From positions 1 to 64,000 of the forward strand of contig NZ_BAGH01000010.1 in NCBI RefSeq assembly GCF_000308715.1: a DNA stretch of 64,000 nucleotides, given 5' to 3'. Position 1 is the stretch's first letter; each line of letters begins with the position of its first letter. Positions 17,877-26,576 of this stretch are shown piece after piece. The position numbers and the translations under genes are program-made. Source of the stretch: Nocardia tenerifensis NBRC 101015 (GTDB lineage Bacteria; Actinomycetota; Actinomycetes; Mycobacteriales; Mycobacteriaceae). The notes under the pieces were generated by a model. The model made no database searches. It was not told the origin of the DNA and was given only the letters and a program-made list of their open reading frames with translations.

Positions 17877-18154
17877 AGCCGAACCTCGTTCGCGCACTCG
17901 AATTCACTGACCTCGGCGCCCAGAATCTGGGCGCCGAGGTCGTTGTCCGACGTCCCCGCGCCGCGGAACTCGTCCACCGCCGAACGCGACACCCACCGCT
18001 CGTAGACGTTGACCCGATCCGGCTCGACCAGATCCGCGCCCAGGCTGTAGTCCAGACAGCCCTGTGCGGCGCGAGCGAGCTCGACGACCTCGCGGCAGGC
18101 GGCGAGATAGCGGTCCCGGTCGGCGACCCTCAGATATCCGGCGACGATCAGCAT
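17873..18154 (-). CDS. Antibiotic biosynthesis monooxygenase (ABM) domain protein
   Basis: 93 residues, a single ABM ferredoxin-like fold ([49 protein letters not shown]). These small dimeric proteins include quinone-forming monooxygenases and heme-degrading enzymes; the substrate cannot be told from sequence. ATG 18154 is used because it starts the first beta strand; the longer frame is intergenic. The 3' part of the gene carries the palindrome at 17910-17940. Confidence 0.85.
   Translation of the reverse strand: MLIVAGYLRVADRDRYLAACREVVELARAAQGCLDYSLGADLVEPDRVNVYERWVSRSAVDEFRGAGTSDNDLGAQILGAEVSEFECANEVRL
17910..17940 (+). terminator. Perfect palindrome inside the ABM gene, probable terminator for the FAAL gene
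   Basis: Two perfect 14-nt arms (17910-17923 and 17927-17940) surround an AAT loop, starting 34 nt after the FAAL stop. On the minus strand the same bases encode [11 protein letters not shown] near the end of the ABM protein, so the hairpin is written within coding sequence. No T-run follows. Confidence 0.6.
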
Positions 18155-18414
18155 GCGGCCGAGACTAATCCGTGCCTCCGACACCTTGACCTCGACATTA
18201 CTCGAGGTTGTTGACTGGGTGCATGACGGCGGACGTGACCTGGGTGGAAGCGGTGATATCCAGCACGAACGCGGTCCGAGGGGAATCGTCGAGCCCGGAA
18301 AATCGGTTGGCCGATCCGGGCGATGCTGCAACCCTGAAGTGTCGGACCCCGGTGCGAACATCATCGGGTGTCCCGCTTCTCGACACCGCCATCCACACCA
18401 CGCGAGGGGTAACT

Positions 18415-20238
18415 ATGTCAGTTGCACTGGACGTCGCGACGGCCGATCCGGAGGTCGATAGACCCGAGCGGCCCGGCGCGTCCGCGCCGGGCCGCCTGCA
18501 ATCGCTGCGACGTTTCTGGCCGTACGTGCGCCCGTATCGGCGCGCGCTGCTCGGCGCGACCACGCTCGCGATCCTCTCCTCGCTGACCGCGGTCGTCATC
18601 CCGCTGGTGATCGCCCGGATCATCGACGGGCCGATCGCCCGTCGCGATTTCGGCGGCGTCGTCGTGCCGGTGCTGGTCGTGCTGGGGCTCGGCCTGCTGG
18701 AGGCCGTCGGCGTGTGGGGACGCCGGTGGCTGGTCTCCAAGCCCGCGAGCATGGTCGAGATCACCATGCGCGCCAAGATCTTTCGCAAGCTGCAGTCGCT
18801 GGCGATCGGGCGCCACGACTCCTGGGAATCGGGCCAGCTGCTCTCGCGCGCGGTCGACGACATGGCCACGCTGCGCCGGTTCGTCGCGTTCGCCGGGCCA
18901 TTCCTGATCATCCACTTCGTGCTGATCCCCGTCGGCCTGCTCGTGCTGCTCGGCCTGAGCTGGCAGATCGGCCTGATCTTCGTGGTCATCGCGATCCCGT
19001 TGACCTACATCTGCGTGCGCTTCGAGCGGGAGTACTCGGTGGCGTCGCGGCGGTCCCAGGACCAGTCCGGCGACCTGGCCACCACCGCCGAGGAGTCGGC
19101 GCAGGGCGTGCGCGTGCTGAAGGCGTTCGGCCGCGGCGTGTTCTTCGGCGGCCGGTTCACCGCGCAGTCGCGCGAACTGCAGCGGACCGAGCTGCTCAAG
19201 GTGCGCCTGGACGCGCGGCTGTGGTCGGCCATGACCGGCCTGCCGCAGCTGGCGATCGCGTTCGCGCTCGGCTACGGCGCCTACGCGGTGGTGCACGGCT
19301 CGATGACGCTCGGCACGCTGGTCGCGGCGATCACCCTCGCCAACTTCATGCAGTGGCCGATCATCTGGACCGGGTTCCTGCTGGCCGAGCTGAACGACGC
19401 GCGCACGGCGGGCGATCGGTACTGGGAGATCATCGACACCCCGGTCGACATCACCGATCCGGCGGACCCGGTGGAGCTGCCGGAGACCATCGTCGGCGAG
19501 TTGCGTTTGGAGGGCGTGAAATTCGCCTTCCCGGACGCGAAAGAAGAGGTGCTGCACGACGTTTCGCTGAAAGTACGGCCGGGGGAGACCGTCGCGCTCG
19601 TCGGCGCGACCGGCAGCGGAAAGACCGCGCTGCTCAACCTGATTCCCCGGCTCTACGACCTGGCCGGCGGCGCGATCACCATCGACGGCATCGACATCGC
19701 GACCATGCGGCTCACCGACCTGCGTGCGCTGGTCTCGGTCGCCTTCGAGGAGCCGGTGCTGTTCTCGGCGAGCGTGCGGGAGAACGTCGCGCTCGGTGAT
19801 CCGAGCGCTACCGACGCCGACGTGCGCCGTGCGCTGGGCGTCGCGCAGGCCACCGAGTTCGTGGACAACCTGCCGTGGGGCCTGGACACCAGGATCGGCG
19901 AGCAGGGCCTGAGCCTGTCCGGCGGCCAGCGGCAGCGCCTCGCGCTCGCCCGCGCGGTGCTGAGCGGGGCGGGCGCGGGCAGCCGCAGCCGGATCATGGT
20001 GCTCGACGACCCGCTGTCCGCGCTCGACGTGGAGACCGAGGAGCGGGTGCAGGAGCGGTTGCGCACCGTGCTGGCCGGCGCGACGACATTGCTTGTCGCA
20101 CACCGGCCCTCGACGGCGGCGCTGGCCGACCGGGTGGCGGTGCTGGCCGACGGCCGCATCGTCGCCGAGGGCACCCACGACCAATTGCTGCGCAGCAGCA
20201 GCCGATACCGAGAACTGATGGGAGGTGAACAGCAGTGA
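18415..20238 (+). CDS. ABC exporter half-transporter, degenerate-site subunit
   Basis: 607 residues. An N-terminal six-helix exporter membrane domain (about 45-330) is followed by a nucleotide-binding domain with Walker A GATGSGKT, signature LSGGQ and Walker B IMVLDD. The catalytic Glu after Walker B is Asp, as in the degenerate half of TM287/288-type heterodimeric exporters. ATG 18415 follows GAGGGGTAACT. The stop overlaps the next start (GTGA), so the two subunits are co-translated. The substrate is unknown; the KAS/FAAL and glycolipid-binding-like neighbours make a lipid substrate possible. Confidence 0.9.
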   Translation: MSVALDVATADPEVDRPERPGASAPGRLQSLRRFWPYVRPYRRALLGATTLAILSSLTAVVIPLVIARIIDGPIARRDFGGVVVPVLVVLGLGLLEAVGVWGRRWLVSKPASMVEITMRAKIFRKLQSLAIGRHDSWESGQLLSRAVDDMATLRRFVAFAGPFLIIHFVLIPVGLLVLLGLSWQIGLIFVVIAIPLTYICVRFEREYSVASRRSQDQSGDLATTAEESAQGVRVLKAFGRGVFFGGRFTAQSRELQRTELLKVRLDARLWSAMTGLPQLAIAFALGYGAYAVVHGSMTLGTLVAAITLANFMQWPIIWTGFLLAELNDARTAGDRYWEIIDTPVDITDPADPVELPETIVGELRLEGVKFAFPDAKEEVLHDVSLKVRPGETVALVGATGSGKTALLNLIPRLYDLAGGAITIDGIDIATMRLTDLRALVSVAFEEPVLFSASVRENVALGDPSATDADVRRALGVAQATEFVDNLPWGLDTRIGEQGLSLSGGQRQRLALARAVLSGAGAGSRSRIMVLDDPLSALDVETEERVQERLRTVLAGATTLLVAHRPSTAALADRVAVLADGRIVAEGTHDQLLRSSSRYRELMGGEQQ

Positions 20239-22118
20239 GCACGGAGACGGTCGCGTCCCAAGACGCGGCGGCGAGCGAGGATTCGCCCGCTGGCGACACC
20301 CCGCGCGACGAGGCCGCCGACTGGCGCGGCATCGCCAGCGAGGACAAGGAGGTCACCCAGGCGGGAAACCTGGTGCTGGCCGAGCGATCCCGGCGACTGC
20401 TGCTCGACCTGGTCCGGCCGTACCGCAGGCTGGCCGCGCTCGCACTGGTGCTCATCGTGGTCGACAACGCCGCGATGGTCTCCGCGCCGCTGTTCATCGC
20501 GCACGGCCTCGACAACGGCATAGCCGCCGGGCGCGAAGGCAATTGGGGCCCGCTGACCTGGGCGGTCGGCGGCTACTTCGGCGCGGTGCTGCTCGGCGGG
20601 GCGACCACGTTCCTGTTCCTGCGGGTGTCCGGCAAGCTCAGCCAGAGCGTGCTGTTCGACCTGCGGGTCCGCTCGTTCGCGCACATGCAGCGGCTCAGCG
20701 TGTCGTTCCACGAGAAGTACACCTCCGGCAAGGTCGTCGCGCGCCTCACCGGCGACATCGAGACGCTGCAGGAACTGCTGGAGAGCGCACTGAACCAGGC
20801 GCTCAGCGCGATCCTGTCGGTGCTGACCATCGCGGCGCTGCTGATCTACCTGGACCTCACGCTGGCCGCGATCGTGCTGATCGGCTTCGTGCCGCTGGTG
20901 TTCGTGACCCGCTGGGCGCAGCGCAGACAGCGGGCCGGTTACCGCCGCACCCGCGGCGCCATCGCGAAGGTGGTCGTGCAGTTCGTCGAGTCGATGGGCG
21001 GCATGCGCGCGGTGCAGACCTTCCGCCGCGAGCAGCGCAACGAGTCGGTGCTCGCCTACGAGGACGCCGAGTACCAGCAGGCGACCACGGCCGCCATGCG
21101 CGGCATGGGCGACTACGCCGGCCTCACCAGGCTGCTCGGCAACCTCACCACGGTGATCATCATCGTGGTCGGCGCGTGGCAGGTGATCGAGGGCCACATC
21201 GCGGTGGGCGTGCTCGCGGCATACCTGTTGTACCTCAACGAGTTCTACGGCCCGCTCGACGAACTCGCCCAGGTCTTCAACTCGTATCAGTCCGCGGCCG
21301 CGGCGCTGGAGAAGATCTCCGGCGTGCTCGAGGAGGAGCCCTCGGTCCCGGAGCCGGCCGACCCGACGCCGCTGGCGAAGGCGCGCGGCGCGGTGCTGAT
21401 GGACAAGGTGTCGTTCGGCTACGGCGAAGAGCGTCAGGTGCTGCCGGAGTTCACGCTGGACATTCCGGCGGGGCAGGTCGTCGCGCTGGTCGGCGCCACC
21501 GGCGCGGGCAAGTCGACGCTGGCCAAGCTGCTGACCCGGTTCTACGACCCGTCCGAGGGCACGGTCACCCTCGACGGGATCGATCTGCGCCGGATCTCCG
21601 ACGCCGACCTGCGCCGCAATGTCGTGATGGTGACCCAGGAGTCGTATCTGTTCTCCGGCTCGGTGGCCGACAACATCCGGCTCGGCAGGCCGGACGCGAC
21701 CGACGAGGAGGTGTTCGCGGCCGCCCGCGCGGTCGGGCTGTACGACTTCGTGCGGGCGCTGCCGGAGGGCTTCGCCACCGACGTGCGCAAGCGCGGCGGC
21801 AGGCTGTCCGCCGGTCAGCGGCAGCTGGTCGCGTTCGCCAGGGTGTTCCTGGCCGACCCCGCGGTGATCGTGCTGGACGAGGCCACCTCCAGCCTGGACA
21901 TCCCGGGCGAGCGGCTGGTGCAGCACGCGCTCGAGACCGTGCTGCGCGACCGCACCGCGGTGATCATCGCGCACCGGCTGTCCACCGTGGCCATCGCCGA
22001 CCGGGTGCTCGTGCTGGAATCCGGGCGCGTCGTCGAGGACGGCAGCCCGGCCGAGCTCATCGCGGGCACCGGGCGGTTCGCCACTCTGCACGCGGCGTGG
22101 CGGGAATCCCTGGTGTGA
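20235..22118 (+). CDS. ABC exporter half-transporter, catalytic subunit
   Basis: 627 residues from GTG 20235. A cytosolic N-terminal extension of about 55 residues precedes six membrane helices and a nucleotide-binding domain with Walker A GATGAGKST, a modified signature LSAGQRQ and Walker B VIVLDEATSS with the catalytic Glu. It pairs with the upstream subunit, whose second site is degenerate. Confidence 0.9.
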   Translation: MSTETVASQDAAASEDSPAGDTPRDEAADWRGIASEDKEVTQAGNLVLAERSRRLLLDLVRPYRRLAALALVLIVVDNAAMVSAPLFIAHGLDNGIAAGREGNWGPLTWAVGGYFGAVLLGGATTFLFLRVSGKLSQSVLFDLRVRSFAHMQRLSVSFHEKYTSGKVVARLTGDIETLQELLESALNQALSAILSVLTIAALLIYLDLTLAAIVLIGFVPLVFVTRWAQRRQRAGYRRTRGAIAKVVVQFVESMGGMRAVQTFRREQRNESVLAYEDAEYQQATTAAMRGMGDYAGLTRLLGNLTTVIIIVVGAWQVIEGHIAVGVLAAYLLYLNEFYGPLDELAQVFNSYQSAAAALEKISGVLEEEPSVPEPADPTPLAKARGAVLMDKVSFGYGEERQVLPEFTLDIPAGQVVALVGATGAGKSTLAKLLTRFYDPSEGTVTLDGIDLRRISDADLRRNVVMVTQESYLFSGSVADNIRLGRPDATDEEVFAAARAVGLYDFVRALPEGFATDVRKRGGRLSAGQRQLVAFARVFLADPAVIVLDEATSSLDIPGERLVQHALETVLRDRTAVIIAHRLSTVAIADRVLVLESGRVVEDGSPAELIAGTGRFATLHAAWRESLV

Positions 22119-22169
22119 TGCGAGCTGGTGTGGTGCGGCCTACAGCCCGGTGTCGCTTACGGTAGATAC

Positions 22170-22787
22170 GTGACGATCCCAGCCCCCGAGAGCCAAGCCT
22201 CTGGCCCCGAGACGCCACCGGCCTCCCGTTGGCCGGCGATTCTCACCTGGCGCGCGCACAACGCGTCGCGGATGGAATCGGTCCGGGTGACCCTCAACGG
22301 CAATCGCATCCGCGCCGCCGGTCGCATGATCGGCGGCGCGTGCGACGACCACCCGGCGTTCAGCGCGTCCTACGACCTGGTCACCGACGAGAGCGGCGCC
22401 ACAAAGCGTCTCTCGCTGCGCACCACGACGGCGGCGGGCGAGCGGCACGCCTCCATCGCCAGGGACGAGGAGAACTACTGGCTGGTCGACGCGGGCGGCA
22501 GCCACGTGCGCTCCACCTTCGCCGGCGCGCTCGATGTCGACGTGGTGCTCAGCCCGTTCTTCAACACGCTGCCGATCCGGCGCTTCGACCTGCAGCACGC
22601 GGTGCACGAGGTCCAGGTCCCGGTCGTCTACGTGCGCCTGCCCGATCTGCTGGTCCAAGAGGCGAGTCTGACCTACAGCAGCGCCGCCGACGGCATCAGC
22701 GTGCTGTCGCCGGTCTCCAGCGCGACGGTCACCGTCGACGCCGACGGCTTCCTGCTCGACTACCCGGGCCTGGCCGAACGCATCTGA
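22170..22787 (+). CDS. Putative glycolipid-binding domain protein
   Basis: 205 residues from GTG 22170. The pattern ILTWRAHNASRMESVRV, YDLVTDE, HASIARDEENYW, DVDVVLSPFFNTLPIRRF and VPVVYVRLPDLLV matches the putative glycolipid-binding family (PF06475) of actinobacteria and proteobacteria. There is no signal peptide, so it is predicted cytosolic. It lies 51 nt after the ABC exporter operon on the same strand. Binding has not been shown for most of the family. Confidence 0.82.
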   Translation: MTIPAPESQASGPETPPASRWPAILTWRAHNASRMESVRVTLNGNRIRAAGRMIGGACDDHPAFSASYDLVTDESGATKRLSLRTTTAAGERHASIARDEENYWLVDAGGSHVRSTFAGALDVDVVLSPFFNTLPIRRFDLQHAVHEVQVPVVYVRLPDLLVQEASLTYSSAADGISVLSPVSSATVTVDADGFLLDYPGLAERI

Positions 22788-22790
22788 CAA

Positions 22791-23741
22791 TTACCGCAGC
22801 CGGGTGATAACCCCGCCGAGCTGTCCGGCCTCGCGCATGTTCGCCAGCCAATTGTGGTCGCCGGGATGGATATCGGTGATTTCCCATCGGCGCGCGGTTT
22901 CGTAGCGCCTGCGGGCATCGTGACCGGCGTCCACGAGATCGGCCAGGGAATTGTCCGCGCGCAGGCTGTCGCGGGCGGCGCCGAGCACCATGAGCGTTTC
23001 CTCGAGCACCGCCAACAGCGCCGCGGAATTCGGCTCACAAATAGCGCGCACGAGATCGGGAGCGGTGCCCGCCACGCGGGTGCCGTCGCGGAACGAACCC
23101 GCCGCGAGGCCGAGGGCGAGCTCGCCGCCCGCCGCACCGGCCGAGGCCAGCGCCTCGGCCAGCACGTGCGGCAGATGCGAGATCCGGGCCACCGCCCGGT
23201 CGTGCTCCTCCGCGACGACCGGGACGACCACCGCCCCGCAGTCCAGCGCCAGTCGCGCCACCCTCGTCCACGCCTCGGCCTGCGTGCCCTCGTCCACGCC
23301 GACCGCCCACACCGCGTCGCGGAACAGGCCGGAATCGGTGGCGGCCCACCCGGATTCGGCCGTGCCCGCCATCGGATGTCCACCGACGTAGCGGGCCGAG
23401 AGGCCCTCCTTGCGCACCGCCTCCGCCACCGGCGCCTTCACACTGACCACGTCGGTCAGCACGCAGTGCGGCGCGAACGAGGCGATGGCGGAGGTCATGT
23501 GCTCGACCGCGGGCATCGGCACCGCGATCACGATCAACGCGTCCGCGTCGGCCGCCCTGGCGAGCGCGGCGGACAGATCCTCGGTCACGTCGAAACCGTC
23601 GCCTCGTGCGGCGCGCGCTCCCTCCGCCGAGCGGTTGAAACCCCAGGCGTCATAGCCGGCGTCGACGGCGGCGCGCAGCAGGGAACCGCCGATCAAGCCG
23701 GTTCCGAGGACGCACACGGACGCTTTCTCAGCAGAAGTCAC
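22791..23741 (-). CDS. tyrA: Prephenate dehydrogenase
   Basis: 316 residues from GTG 23741. An N-terminal Rossmann domain (VCVLGTGLIGGSLLRA) is followed by DVVSVKAPV and GGHPMAGTAESGW (substrate-binding His) and a helical C-terminal domain with HDRAVARISHLPHVLAEAL. It converts prephenate to 4-hydroxyphenylpyruvate with NAD(P)+ for tyrosine synthesis. No ACT domain is evident, so feedback control by an attached sensor is not expected. It is divergent from the deaminase-associated gene and next to tadA, an order I recall from Mycobacterium tuberculosis (Rv3752c-Rv3754). Confidence 0.93.
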   Translation of the reverse strand: MTSAEKASVCVLGTGLIGGSLLRAAVDAGYDAWGFNRSAEGARAARGDGFDVTEDLSAALARAADADALIVIAVPMPAVEHMTSAIASFAPHCVLTDVVSVKAPVAEAVRKEGLSARYVGGHPMAGTAESGWAATDSGLFRDAVWAVGVDEGTQAEAWTRVARLALDCGAVVVPVVAEEHDRAVARISHLPHVLAEALASAGAAGGELALGLAAGSFRDGTRVAGTAPDLVRAICEPNSAALLAVLEETLMVLGAARDSLRADNSLADLVDAGHDARRRYETARRWEITDIHPGDHNWLANMREAGQLGGVITRLR

Positions 23742-23799
23742 CCGAACAGATTCGCATACGACTTCAACATTTCGGCTTGGGCAGACTACCGTTGCGCCC

Positions 23800-24339
23800 A
23801 TGGCAGCACAGCGCTCGGGCACGAATAGGGCGGCGTCGGATGATTACGACGACGTAGAAGGGTTCGCAGTGGCGGTTGTCCGCGAAGAAGGCAAATGGCG
23901 GTGCAGCCCGCTGAGCCAGGCCGCGCTTACGGATTTGTCCGCCGCGGAAAACGAACTGAAGGCGTTGCGCAGCTCGGGTGCCGTGTTCGGCCTGCTGGAC
24001 ATCGATGACGAGTTCTTCATCGTGGTCCGGCCCGCGCCGAGCGGCACCCGGATGCTGGTTTCGGACGCCACCGCCGCCATTGATTACGACATCGCCGCGG
24101 ACGTTCTCGACGCCCTGAACGTGGAAATTCCGGACATCGACCCCGACGAACTCGACGACGTCGAGCCGTGGGAAGAAGGCGACCTCGGCGTGCTCGCCGA
24201 TCTGGGCCTGCCCGAGCCGGTGCTGAGCGTCATCCTCGCCGACACCGACCTCTACCCCGACGAGCAGCTCGGCATGATCGCCCAGCGACTCGGCTTCGCC
24301 GACGAGTTATCGGCGGTGCTGGACAAGCTGCCGCGCTGA
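23800..24339 (+). CDS. tRNA adenosine deaminase-associated protein
   Basis: 179 residues, acidic. The sequence (DDVEGFAVAVVREEGKWRC, EELDDVEPWEEG-like acidic centre, DLYPDEQLGMIAQRLGF) matches the actinobacterial family consistently found just before tadA. The exact role is not known; association with TadA is inferred from conserved gene order. It ends 1 nt before the tadA start. Confidence 0.88.
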   Translation: MAAQRSGTNRAASDDYDDVEGFAVAVVREEGKWRCSPLSQAALTDLSAAENELKALRSSGAVFGLLDIDDEFFIVVRPAPSGTRMLVSDATAAIDYDIAADVLDALNVEIPDIDPDELDDVEPWEEGDLGVLADLGLPEPVLSVILADTDLYPDEQLGMIAQRLGFADELSAVLDKLPR

Positions 24340-24340
24340 C

Positions 24341-24817
24341 GTGCCCGGCCAGGCACCACCCTCGGATACCGACATGGTGCGCGCCGCGATCGCCGCGGCC
24401 GCCGCAGCCGACCCGCGCGACGTCCCCGTCGGCGCCGTCGTATTCGACTCCACCGGAAGGGAACTCGCGCGCGCCGCGAACGCGCGCGAAGCCCTCGGTG
24501 ACCCCACCGCGCACGCCGAGGTGCTCGCCCTGCGCCGCGCGGCCGAGGTCCACGGCGACGGCTGGCGCCTCGAAGGCGCGACCCTCGCCGTCACCCTGGA
24601 GCCGTGCACCATGTGCGCGGGCGCCCTCACCCTCGCCCGCGTCTCCCGCCTAGTCTTCGGCGCCTGGGAACCCAAAACCGGCGCCGTCGGCTCCCTCTGG
24701 GACGTCGTCCGCGACCGCCGCCTCAACCACCGCCCCCAGGTCCGCGGCGGCATCCTCGAGTCCGACTGTGCCGCCCTACTCGACGCCTTCTTCCGCACCC
24801 AGCGCCACCCCTCCTGA
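24341..24817 (+). CDS. tadA: tRNA-specific adenosine(34) deaminase
   Basis: 158 residues from GTG 24341 (ATG 24374 is an alternative). The zinc/catalytic motif HAE (His58, Glu60) and PCTMC (Cys89, Cys92) are those of the cytidine/deoxycytidylate deaminase superfamily. VPVGAVVFD and RVSRLVFGAWEPKTGAVGS are TadA-specific. It converts A34 to inosine in tRNA-Arg(ACG), which is encoded at 6680 in this window. Confidence 0.95.
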   Translation: MPGQAPPSDTDMVRAAIAAAAAADPRDVPVGAVVFDSTGRELARAANAREALGDPTAHAEVLALRRAAEVHGDGWRLEGATLAVTLEPCTMCAGALTLARVSRLVFGAWEPKTGAVGSLWDVVRDRRLNHRPQVRGGILESDCAALLDAFFRTQRHPS

Positions 24818-24891
24818 CCCGCCCCGTGACCCAGACCACCCTTCTTCCAGCCGATTTAGCGATCAGCCCCCCGTCCGGTATGGTTGTCGGC

Positions 24892-24982
24892 GGTGGCGTG
24901 TCCGAGCGGCCTAAGGAGCACGCCTCGAAAGCGTGTGAGGGGTAACCCCCCTCCGAGGGTTCAAATCCCTCCGCCACCGCCA
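24892..24982 (+). tRNA. tRNA-Ser (anticodon CGA)
   Basis: Acceptor GGTGGCG (24892-24898) pairs with CGCCACC (24972-24978); discriminator G and an encoded CCA (24980-24982) follow. Anticodon stem CACGC/GCGTG holds loop CTCGAAA with CGA at 24926-24928. A long variable arm is present. It decodes UCG. Confidence 0.97.
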
Positions 24983-25021
24983 AAGCCCCTTACCTGCTCC
25001 GTCAGGTGAGGGGCTTTTTTA
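24983..25021 (+). terminator. Terminator after tRNA-Ser(CGA)
   Basis: A 14-bp near-perfect stem (24983-24996 with 25003-25016, one T-G pair) with a CTCCGT loop is followed by a run of Ts. A textbook intrinsic terminator. Confidence 0.93.
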
Positions 25022-25075
25022 TTGTCGTGGCTTCGCTCGATTCGGGCACCGAGTGGGCACACTTCGGCTCCGGGT

Positions 25076-25519
25076 TCACTTTTCATCGCCGCGGTGTGGG
25101 GCCGGGGTGAGGAGGGGCTCGAGGAGGTCGGCGAGTTGGCGGCGCTGCTGCGGGTCGATTCGGCCGATGGCCGGGGCAAAGGTTTCTTGGAACTCGTCGT
25201 AGAGGCGTTGCATCAGTTCCTGGCCGGCGTCGGTGATGGAGACGATGACGGCACGTTTGTCGTCGGGGCTGGCGGCGCGCGTCATCAGGCCTCGTCGTTC
25301 AGCGCGGTCGATGAGGCCGGACAGGGTCGACTTGTCCAGGCCGAGGAAGGCCGCCAGCTCACTCATGCGCGGATGCCGGTCGCGCAGGATGCCGAGAACC
25401 CGTAGTTGGGTGAGGGACAGATCGTGCTGTGCGGCGAGGCGGGTGAGTACACCCATGATCTGGAAGGCGCTACGGACCAGGCCGTCGATCAGGGCGTCCG
25501 TGTGGTCGTCGGAGGCCAT
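25076..25519 (-). CDS. MarR family transcriptional regulator
   Basis: 147 residues (GTG 25522 would add one residue). The winged-helix core is LSLTQLRVLGILRDR, MSELAAFLGLDKSTLSGLIDRAERRGL and the wing ASPDDKRAVIVSITDAG. It is divergent from an oxidoreductase gene, with two matching inverted repeats between them, so it most likely represses both its own gene and the reductase. The inducing ligand is unknown. Confidence 0.92.
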   Translation of the reverse strand: MASDDHTDALIDGLVRSAFQIMGVLTRLAAQHDLSLTQLRVLGILRDRHPRMSELAAFLGLDKSTLSGLIDRAERRGLMTRAASPDDKRAVIVSITDAGQELMQRLYDEFQETFAPAIGRIDPQQRRQLADLLEPLLTPAPHRGDEK

Positions 25520-25532
25520 CACTGCACACTAC

Positions 25533-25585
25533 TTGACATTGTTTGTAATACCAACAACTATGGATTTAGTTGGGAATACAAACTA
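25533..25585 (+). promoter_or_regulatory. Promoter with two MarR-type operators
   Basis: TTGACA (25533-25538) with a possible -10 AACTAT (25556-25561, 17-nt spacing) points toward the oxidoreductase. Two 19-bp inverted repeats of the same design overlap it: TTGTT-9 nt-AACAA (25539-25557) and TAGTT-9 nt-AACTA (25567-25585). They are spaced 28 bp start to start. The first covers the spacer and part of the -10; the second covers the expected transcription start. Confidence 0.65.
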
Positions 25586-25597
25586 CTGGGAGTTCTT

Positions 25598-26524
25598 ATG
25601 TACGCCGCAGTCATCACCTCTTCCGACGCCCCGCCCGCCTACTGTGCGCACCCCGCACCGGTGGCACATGATGAGAACGAGATGGTCGTCGAGGTCCTCG
25701 CCGCGGGCCTGCATCACTTGACGCGGGCGAAGGCGCAGGGCACCCATTACTCTTCGGCCGGCGAATTTCCGCGCGTGCCCGGCGCCGACGGTGTCGTGCG
25801 CGATGCGGCGGGCCGGCTGCGGTACGCGGTCCTGGACGACACGAATCTCGGCACGTTCGCCGAGCGCACCGTGATCGACGTGCGCCGCAGCGTGGTGCTG
25901 CCCGACGGGATAGACCCCGTGCGGATAGCCGCGGCGATGAACCCGGGCATGGCCTCCTGGATCGCGCTGCGCCGCCGTATCTCCTTCCGCGAGGGTCAGC
26001 GGGTCCTCGTCCTCGGCGCCACCGGCAGTGCCGGACGTATGGCCGTCCAGATCGCCAAGCGGTTCGGCGCCGCACAGGTGTTCGCCGCGGGCCGCGACGC
26101 CACCCGCCTGAAGACCGCGCTGGACCTCGGCGCGGACCGGACGCTCACCTTCGACGAGATCAGCGCCGCGGCCGACGTGGACGTCGTCCTCGACTTCGTA
26201 TGGGGCGCCCCCGCCGCCGACGCCATGCTCCCGATCCTCACCGCGCGCGCCGACCGCAGCGCCCCGCTCGAATGGGTTCAGATCGGCTCCATTGCCGGAG
26301 CGACCGCTCCGATCCCGTCCGTGGCGCTCCGGGCGTCGCGGCTGCAGATCCTCGGCAGCGGCATCGGATCGGTCAGCGCACGGGACATGATCGCCGAACT
26401 GCCGGAGCTCGCCGCGGCGGTGACGGACGGCGACATCGACGTCCAGGCACGAGCCGTACCGCTGTCCCGCGTCGCGGAGGCATGGAACGAGAAGGCAAGC
26501 GAGCGTACCGTTTTCGTGCCGTGA
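25598..26524 (+). CDS. Zinc-independent quinone oxidoreductase-like MDR protein
   Basis: 308 residues of the medium-chain dehydrogenase/reductase superfamily. The GroES-like N-terminal domain has VPGADGVVRD, and the Rossmann domain VLVLGATGSAGRMAVQIAKRFGA binds NAD(P)H. The structural and catalytic zinc Cys residues are absent, as in quinone reductases. Control by the divergent MarR regulator suggests a role in handling quinones or other electrophiles. Confidence 0.85.
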   Translation: MYAAVITSSDAPPAYCAHPAPVAHDENEMVVEVLAAGLHHLTRAKAQGTHYSSAGEFPRVPGADGVVRDAAGRLRYAVLDDTNLGTFAERTVIDVRRSVVLPDGIDPVRIAAAMNPGMASWIALRRRISFREGQRVLVLGATGSAGRMAVQIAKRFGAAQVFAAGRDATRLKTALDLGADRTLTFDEISAAADVDVVLDFVWGAPAADAMLPILTARADRSAPLEWVQIGSIAGATAPIPSVALRASRLQILGSGIGSVSARDMIAELPELAAAVTDGDIDVQARAVPLSRVAEAWNEKASERTVFVP

Positions 26525-26576
26525 GTTCGCAACGTCAGCTCGGGGTCACGCGGGTGAAGGGCACGGGGAAGTCGGG

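Noticed and set aside
15891..17897. Long minus-strand frame opposite the FadD32-like gene
   Set aside because: Low-complexity Arg/His composition without domains; the plus-strand FAAL is unambiguous.
19653..22091. Long minus-strand open frame of over 800 codons opposite the ABC exporter genes
   Set aside because: It is a shadow of high-GC coding sequence: Arg/His/Gly-rich, no motif, and the plus-strand genes have complete ABC exporter motifs and coupled starts.
24892..24982. tRNA-Ser(CGA) as an integration site
   Set aside because: No duplicated 3' end or integrase was seen; the flanking order tyrA / associated protein / tadA / tRNA fits a conserved chromosomal block.
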